NCBI GenBank assembly: GCA_030145365.1 | Contig: JAQYVS010000087.1 | Span: 1-10,584 of the forward strand | DNA from: Desulfofustis sp. | Lineage (GTDB): Bacteria; Desulfobacterota; Desulfobulbia; Desulfobulbales; Desulfocapsaceae | Direction of reading: 5' to 3' | DNA: 10,584 nt | In this document: positions 7,482 to 10,584 of the stretch, piece after piece | Numbering within the stretch: the stretch's first letter is position 1 | Layout: each line of letters starts with the position of its first letter | Position numbers and translations under genes: made by a program | The notes under the pieces: model-generated | What the model was told of the DNA's origin: nothing | Databases searched by the model: none | What the model saw: the letters and a program-made list of their open reading frames with translations, nothing else

Positions 7482-8807
7482 TCACCCCTCAATAGCTTCA
7501 GTTGCAGCTTGTTCTTTGCCGGCCTGTAACAACTCAAGATGGTTGATTTTTGACAGGCAGACATAGGAACACAGACCGCATTCAATGCACTTGTCCAGTC
7601 CGACGCGATAGGCATCTTCAGGACGATCATTGTCCAGATACCTGTGTATCAGGTGCGGTATTATTCCTGCCGGACAAACATTTTCGCAAAACCCACAAAA
7701 TATACATGGACGTGATTCACCGCGGAGTGCGGTGGTAAACTTTTCTTTGAAGAGCGGCTTGAACACACTGGCAAAAGTTCGAGAATATGACTGTTTGCCA
7801 AAACCGGCCTGAGCAAAAGCCATTACCTCCCGCTCTGTCATTTCCTCCAGAAACGTCAGGGCCACACATTCGGCATCCATACCAAGTTGAGCGGAATCGA
7901 TCACTTTACCGGTCAACACTCCTCCACAGATTATTCGTAATTCTGTGTTGCTTGCCTGTCCCACTAGCAACGATATTGGATAACCGAGTGGCACCTGGTG
8001 ATGAGTCGGTTGCGCAGCCATCGGACCACTGACAGATATTGTCCGTTTTACGTAAGGACGGTTGCTGTCCAGGGCACCCTGAGCTCCGAGCACTGCCTGT
8101 ACATCCAGTGTCCAGACCTTTTCAGGGTCGAGTTCAAGCATTTGCGCGAGAAGGGCAGGGTGGTCGAAAGGGTATGTCTCAGGCACCTCGTACAGTGTGA
8201 GCCAGTCGCTTTGTTCTGCTGCCTGGTGCAGTGGAGCTTTCAGGGCCGATTCTGTCTCAGGAAGAATCAGTTGGATAGCTGCATCATCCAAGGTTTTATG
8301 AATGTTGCCAAGCCCTTCAATAAATTGGTCGAGCGATTCTTTTAAAAGTAGTTCAGCATTTGGCAGGAACGGCTCAAAACGAAAAACTGGAATAACTAAG
8401 GATTCAGGGACCGTTTCTGGATCAGGGATTCTGCCATTGTCCAATTTGGTCATAAATGACCAGACACCGAAGCGTAGCAGGGTCTGCCGTTTATCGTCAT
8501 CCACATCAGCCTCATCGGAAACCGACTCCTCGGGAGAGGAAAGATTTTCCAAGGTGATATGTCGTTCGGCAATCTCCAGATTTATCGTTCCGTCCATTGG
8601 CGCCAGTAGTGGGACGGAATAATTAACAGGATCTTTGGCTAGGACCTGTCCCTTCTTGACCGATTCACCGTGTTCAACCTGTAATAAGGAGAAATCAAGG
8701 CAATCTGAGAAAAGAGGTAGATGAAGAGCATCGGGCTTCTCATATGTTGCAATTCCAATGGAGGGAGCACCCTCAAGCATTACGTTGTAGCCGCCGTTAA
8801 ACTTCAT
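7482..8807 (-). CDS. nqrA: Nqr subunit A with two RnfC-like [4Fe-4S] sites
   Basis: A 441-residue cytoplasmic subunit. The beginning (GGYNVMLEGAPS, then VEHGESVKKGQVLAKD and VPLLAPMDGTI) and the segment VSGPMAAQPTHHQVPLGYP are those of NqrA. No glycine-rich FMN/NADH loop of the RnfC/NuoF type is visible, as expected for NqrA. The C-terminus is unlike classical NqrA: CIFCGFCENVCP (Cys368, 371, 374, 378) and CIECGLCSYVC (Cys407, 410, 413, 417) are two complete [4Fe-4S] motifs placed as in RnfC. There is an acidic stretch around residues 91-106. It is the first gene of the operon. The ATG has only a weak AAGAG ribosome-binding site, but the first residues align with the family start. Nqr rather than Rnf is supported by the sequence and by the absence of an rnfB gene. 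Confidence 0.92.
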   Translation of the reverse strand: MKFNGGYNVMLEGAPSIGIATYEKPDALHLPLFSDCLDFSLLQVEHGESVKKGQVLAKDPVNYSVPLLAPMDGTINLEIAERHITLENLSSPEESVSDEADVDDDKRQTLLRFGVWSFMTKLDNGRIPDPETVPESLVIPVFRFEPFLPNAELLLKESLDQFIEGLGNIHKTLDDAAIQLILPETESALKAPLHQAAEQSDWLTLYEVPETYPFDHPALLAQMLELDPEKVWTLDVQAVLGAQGALDSNRPYVKRTISVSGPMAAQPTHHQVPLGYPISLLVGQASNTELRIICGGVLTGKVIDSAQLGMDAECVALTFLEEMTEREVMAFAQAGFGKQSYSRTFASVFKPLFKEKFTTALRGESRPCIFCGFCENVCPAGIIPHLIHRYLDNDRPEDAYRVGLDKCIECGLCSYVCLSKINHLELLQAGKEQAATEAIEG

Positions 8808-8827
8808 AATTGTACTCTTGATATTGT

Positions 8828-8855
8828 CTTATCCTTGACTCATGCCTTACCTCAA
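8828..8855 (-). promoter_or_regulatory. nqrA: Candidate promoter of the nqr-like operon
   Basis: On the minus strand TTGAGG (8855-8850) and GATAAG (8833-8828) are separated by 16 bases, each matching the sigma-70 consensus at four of six positions. Transcription would start about 15-20 bases before the nqrA ATG. The first bases of the -35 element overlap the inverted repeat at 8852-8871. The match is modest. Confidence 0.3.
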
Positions 8856-8871
8856 AGCAATATCGCTTTGA
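8852..8871. promoter_or_regulatory. 7-base inverted repeat, possible operator
   Basis: TCAAAGC (8852-8858) and GCTTTGA (8865-8871) are perfect inverted arms around a 6-base centre, 45-64 bases upstream of nqrA. The overlap with a candidate -35 element suggests a dimeric repressor or redox regulator site. It does not match the TTGTnA...TnACAA pattern of Rex. Confidence 0.4.
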
Positions 8872-9274
8872 CCGAGGGCCGTTGAGCTTTTTAATCTATT
8901 GGCAAAGTACTCATTGCAGGAAAATCTGAGTCCCGTACCGGTATTGTTTTTTATCTGATATACAAAAAAACTGAATTGGTATTGAAGAACTGGAATTACA
9001 GGATGTCGAGAATGGGGAGGTAAGAGCGTATAAAACGATATTGGAACAACTGCATCGATAATTTTGAAATAGACGAATTGCCATTAAGTACCCTGCAGTA
9101 ATTGTTTCAGCTTGTATTGGATTGGTCTTTCACTGTTAACATCAAATACATTGCTACAATCTCTAGGTTTATCTATATAATCGTTCCGCCAAAGTCAATA
9201 ACAAATTGTAATCAGTCGTTAAGCTTCATGAGTAATTCTTTGTTTTTGCATGTACCATGAGTGATTGCTCAAAC

Positions 9275-9895
9275 CTATTGCAGGGTTGGTTTTGGGGCGA
9301 GTCCATTGATGTATAGATCCATGAGATCACGGACATCTTCTTCAAATGATTTTGGCGTGCTGAAATTAACATGATGGGCCATGAGCGAGTTGATGGAATT
9401 AAGAAAGAGGGTGCCGACTTTAACCGTATTTATTTCTCTTATCTTCCCCGTTTGAATGGCCTCGTCCAGCGTTGAAGCAAAGATATCGACAGTCTTCCAG
9501 TACCAGGATGTTTTGTCGCTGATGTATTGATCTGCCGTGGTGAACATAACCGTTCTTAATTCTTTGAGAATCGATTGATTCTTCTCGATATACTTCATTG
9601 AGGTCGTGGCGAACAATCCAAGCTTTGCCAGCGGCGCATGATCTCTGCCGGCAATTGATTCATACTCCTGCGCCAGTTCCATAAACCCGCAATCAGCCAC
9701 ACTGTCCAGTAGATCTTTTTTGTTTCTGAAATACCGGTAAATGGTACCTTTTGCCAGGTCCGCCTCCTTTGCAACACGATCCATGGTAATTCTTTTCATC
9801 CCCTCTGCTTTAAGGATGCGAACCGCACTCTCCAGAATATCTTTGCGGGTGAGCTCTTCCAATGCCTTTTCTCTGCTTTCCTTCCTATCGTTCAT
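9275..9895 (-). CDS. TetR/AcrR-family transcriptional regulator
   Basis: A 206-residue protein from the chosen ATG. Residues about 16-62 form the TetR DNA-binding domain: DILESAVRILKAEGMKRITM leads into the helix-turn-helix VAKEADLAKGTIYRYFRNKK. The remaining residues (about 65-206) are helical and form the variable ligand and dimer domain, so the ligand cannot be named. The frame is open 21 codons further upstream to a TTG at 9958, but the ATG at 9895 has AAGGTG six bases before it and gives a normal family length. The gene points the same way as the nqr-like operon, 467 bases upstream, so it may regulate that operon, itself, or the divergent secreted-protein gene. None of these targets is shown by the sequence. 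Confidence 0.9.
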   Translation of the reverse strand: MNDRKESREKALEELTRKDILESAVRILKAEGMKRITMDRVAKEADLAKGTIYRYFRNKKDLLDSVADCGFMELAQEYESIAGRDHAPLAKLGLFATTSMKYIEKNQSILKELRTVMFTTADQYISDKTSWYWKTVDIFASTLDEAIQTGKIREINTVKVGTLFLNSINSLMAHHVNFSTPKSFEEDVRDLMDLYINGLAPKPTLQ

Positions 9896-9921
9896 TACAT
9901 GCACCTTGAAAATTGTATTCA

Positions 9922-9941
9922 ATTCATTTGAATGACCGGTC
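9922..9941. promoter_or_regulatory. Palindromic stretch, possible TetR autoregulatory operator
   Basis: ATTCATTTGAAT (9922-9933) has 5-base arms around TT and overlaps TCATTTGAATGA. It is followed directly by the 8-base palindrome GACCGGTC (9934-9941). The site lies 27-46 bases upstream of the regulator's ATG and downstream of its candidate promoter, a usual place for self-repression. This rests on symmetry and position only. Confidence 0.3.
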
Positions 9942-9984
9942 CCCCTGGTTATCACCAATTGTCAATCGTAATAGGTATTGCAAA

Positions 9985-10013
9985 ATAATACATGCATTTG
10001 AAAACCCTGTCCT
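9985..10013 (-). promoter_or_regulatory. Candidate promoter of the TetR-family gene
   Basis: On the minus strand AGGACA (10013-10008) and TATTAT (9990-9985) are 17 bases apart. The -10 matches the sigma-70 consensus at five of six positions and the -35 at four. The transcript would have a leader of about 80 bases that includes the palindromes at 9922-9941. Confidence 0.35.
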
Positions 10014-10141
10014 TAATTGCCCAATCTTCTTTCGCCACTCACTCAGCCAAACAGCATTGGCGTCTACAAGCTATTGTTTATGCGTGCTATTTCAGTATTT
10101 CCCCAATGCCATAGAGCCATTCTAGTCGGGATTACTCAGTA

Positions 10142-10179
10142 TTTTACTCTGTTTCGTGTATCGAACGAAAAATGTAAAA
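10142..10179. repeat. Nested inverted repeat in the divergent intergenic region
   Basis: Outer arms TTTTAC (10142-10147) and GTAAAA (10174-10179) enclose inner arms TTTCGT (10152-10157) and ACGAAA (10165-10170) with a 7-base centre. The hairpin is interrupted by short unequal internal loops of 4 and 3 bases. It lies 130 bases upstream of the Tat-signal gene and ends neither neighbouring gene, so a regulator-binding site is more likely than a terminator. Confidence 0.4.
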
Positions 10180-10253
10180 CCGGCATAAATATAACCTACG
10201 TTTTCATTTTTATGCTTTTATTACAAATATATATCTTGAATTTGGGCGTTTTT

Positions 10254-10282
10254 TTGTATGGTACATCGGAAATATGTAGTAT
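10254..10282 (+). promoter_or_regulatory. Candidate promoter of the Tat-signal gene
   Basis: TTGTAT (10254-10259) and TAGTAT (10277-10282) are separated by 17 bases, with an A+T-rich stretch upstream. Transcription would begin about 20 bases before the ATG at 10310. The hexamers match the consensus at three and four of six positions, so the call is weak. Confidence 0.25.
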
Positions 10283-10309
10283 CCCAATTAACCAAACAAA
10301 GAGAGACGT

Positions 10310-10584
10310 ATGGCTAATACAGGAAACGATCAGAATTGCACAAAACATCCCCCGGCGGGTAATCACGTAAACAGGAGATCGGTTATCAAGAAGATGGCAG
10401 TTGGAACCGCTGCCCTGGCAGGATGCAGTGCTCTGCCTGATACATGGGTTACTCCAATAGCTGAATTTGGTTCATTGCCTGCCCATGCCACCACAAGCGG
10501 GGAGCTTGATGCTATTGTCGCAGAGCTCAAGCAGGAGCTTGAACAGATGGATGCCAATGGTGTTGACCAGACCGTTGCCAGCGC
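10310..10584 (+). CDS. Secreted protein with twin-arginine signal (3' partial)
   Basis: The frame starts at ATG 10310 and is open to the window end (91 complete codons), so the gene continues outside. Residues 22-28 (RRSVIKK) form a twin-arginine motif, followed by the hydrophobic stretch MAVGTAALAGCSAL. The segment then reads DTWVTPIAEFGSLPAHATTS, where AHA is a likely signal peptidase I cleavage site. LAGC also resembles a lipobox, so a lipid-anchored form cannot be excluded. After the signal, a charged, probably helical stretch begins (residues about 66-85, with DAIVAELKQELEQMD). The ribosome-binding site is weak (GAGAG, 5 bases before the ATG). The protein should be exported folded, often together with a cofactor, but its function cannot be judged from the visible part. 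It is divergent from the TetR-family gene, which may control it. Confidence 0.75.
   Translation, partial: MANTGNDQNCTKHPPAGNHVNRRSVIKKMAVGTAALAGCSALPDTWVTPIAEFGSLPAHATTSGELDAIVAELKQELEQMDANGVDQTVAS

Larger units (their letters stand above)
8808..9274. other. 467-base non-coding region upstream of the nqr operon
   Basis: No convincing gene is present on either strand. The region is richer in A and T than the genes around it. It holds the operon-proximal promoter candidate and inverted repeat described separately. Further upstream on the minus strand is a second candidate, TTGACT (9193-9198) and TATAGA (9172-9177) with a 15-base spacer, which would give a leader of roughly 355 bases. CATGAGTAATT (9227-9237) and CATGAGTGATT (9256-9266) form a near-identical direct repeat 29 bases apart just after the tetR-type gene. 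No clear terminator follows that gene, so some read-through into the operon is possible. Confidence 0.6.
9896..10309. other. 414-base intergenic region between divergent genes
   Basis: No gene is supported on either strand. The region separates the minus-strand TetR-type gene from the plus-strand Tat-signal gene. It holds candidate promoters for both, the palindromic stretch at 9922-9941 and the nested inverted repeat at 10142-10179. The part from about 10180 to 10300 is strongly A+T rich, as expected for a promoter or curved region. Confidence 0.6.

Noticed and set aside
814..8807. The operon as an Rnf complex
   Set aside because: There is no rnfB. NqrB has the NqrB N-terminal segment, NqrA lacks an FMN/NADH glycine loop, and an NqrF-type anchor domain is present.
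8911..9084. A 57-codon minus-strand frame in the leader of the nqr operon
   Set aside because: It has a possible AGGG site upstream, but the protein is Ser/Cys/Ile-rich without any family resemblance, the codon use differs from the operon, and it ends 104 bases before nqrA. It is probably a chance frame.
9151..9179. A plus-strand promoter-like pair TTGCTA / TATATA with a 17-base spacer
   Set aside because: It has no plus-strand gene downstream and would only run antisense into the TetR-family gene; A+T-rich DNA gives such matches by chance.
8936..9941. ACCGGT-centred 8-base palindromes at 8936-8943, 9732-9739 and 9934-9941 as a shared operator
   Set aside because: The copy at 9732-9739 encodes the conserved Tyr-Arg-Tyr of the TetR helix-turn-helix, the flanks differ, and an 8-base palindrome is too short to support a regulon claim.
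1..10584. CRISPR arrays, tRNA or rRNA genes, insertion sequences
   Set aside because: I saw no regularly spaced repeats, no tRNA cloverleaf and no transposase frame or matched terminal repeats on reading the window.

Overview
The window is a bacterial chromosome segment of moderate GC whose centre is one long minus-strand operon (8807 down to 814) encoding a membrane redox complex of the Na+-translocating NADH:quinone oxidoreductase (Nqr) family. The multi-cluster iron-sulfur proteins, an EFR1-type flavodoxin/ferredoxin and HndA/HndC/HndD-like NADH-oxidising subunits suggest an anaerobic Desulfobacterota sulfate reducer or sulfur disproportionator, most like the Desulfobulbales. This assignment is inferred from gene content only.

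Layout: (1) 1-698, plus strand: the 3' part of an EFR1-type protein. (2) 766-810: a long hairpin between the two convergent transcription units, probably a shared terminator. (3) 814-8807, minus strand, in transcription order: nqrA, nqrB, nqrC, nqrD, nqrE, a fusion of the NqrF membrane anchor and [2Fe-2S] domain to a NuoE-like domain, a NuoF/HndC-like flavoprotein, and a NuoG-N/HndD-N-like iron-sulfur protein. (4) 8808-9274: a 467-base non-coding region with the probable operon promoter and a 7-base inverted repeat. (5) 9275-9895, minus strand: a TetR/AcrR-type regulator. (6) 9896-10309: a 414-base intergenic region with divergent promoter candidates and a nested inverted repeat. (7) 10310-10584, plus strand: the start of a secreted protein with a twin-arginine signal, cut by the window end.

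The main observation is that this is not a standard Nqr operon. The order nqrABCDE-F is kept, but the FAD/NADH (ferredoxin-reductase-like) domain of NqrF is missing. A three-part NADH dehydrogenase module of the complex I / bifurcating-hydrogenase type (NuoE, NuoF, NuoG-N) takes its place, and NuoE is fused directly to the NqrF anchor. NqrA also keeps two intact RnfC-like [4Fe-4S] motifs, which classical NqrA has lost. The covalent FMN threonines of NqrB and NqrC and the intramembrane cluster cysteines of NqrD and NqrE are present, so the membrane part looks functional. The inferred electron path is NADH, FMN and Fe-S clusters of NuoF, NuoE domain [2Fe-2S], NqrF-type [2Fe-2S], NqrD/E intramembrane cluster, NqrC FMN, NqrB flavins, quinone, with Na+ (or H+) transport. 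The extra clusters in NuoF, the NuoG-N-like protein and NqrA leave room for ferredoxin as a second partner, possibly by flavin-based bifurcation or confurcation. That last step is inference.
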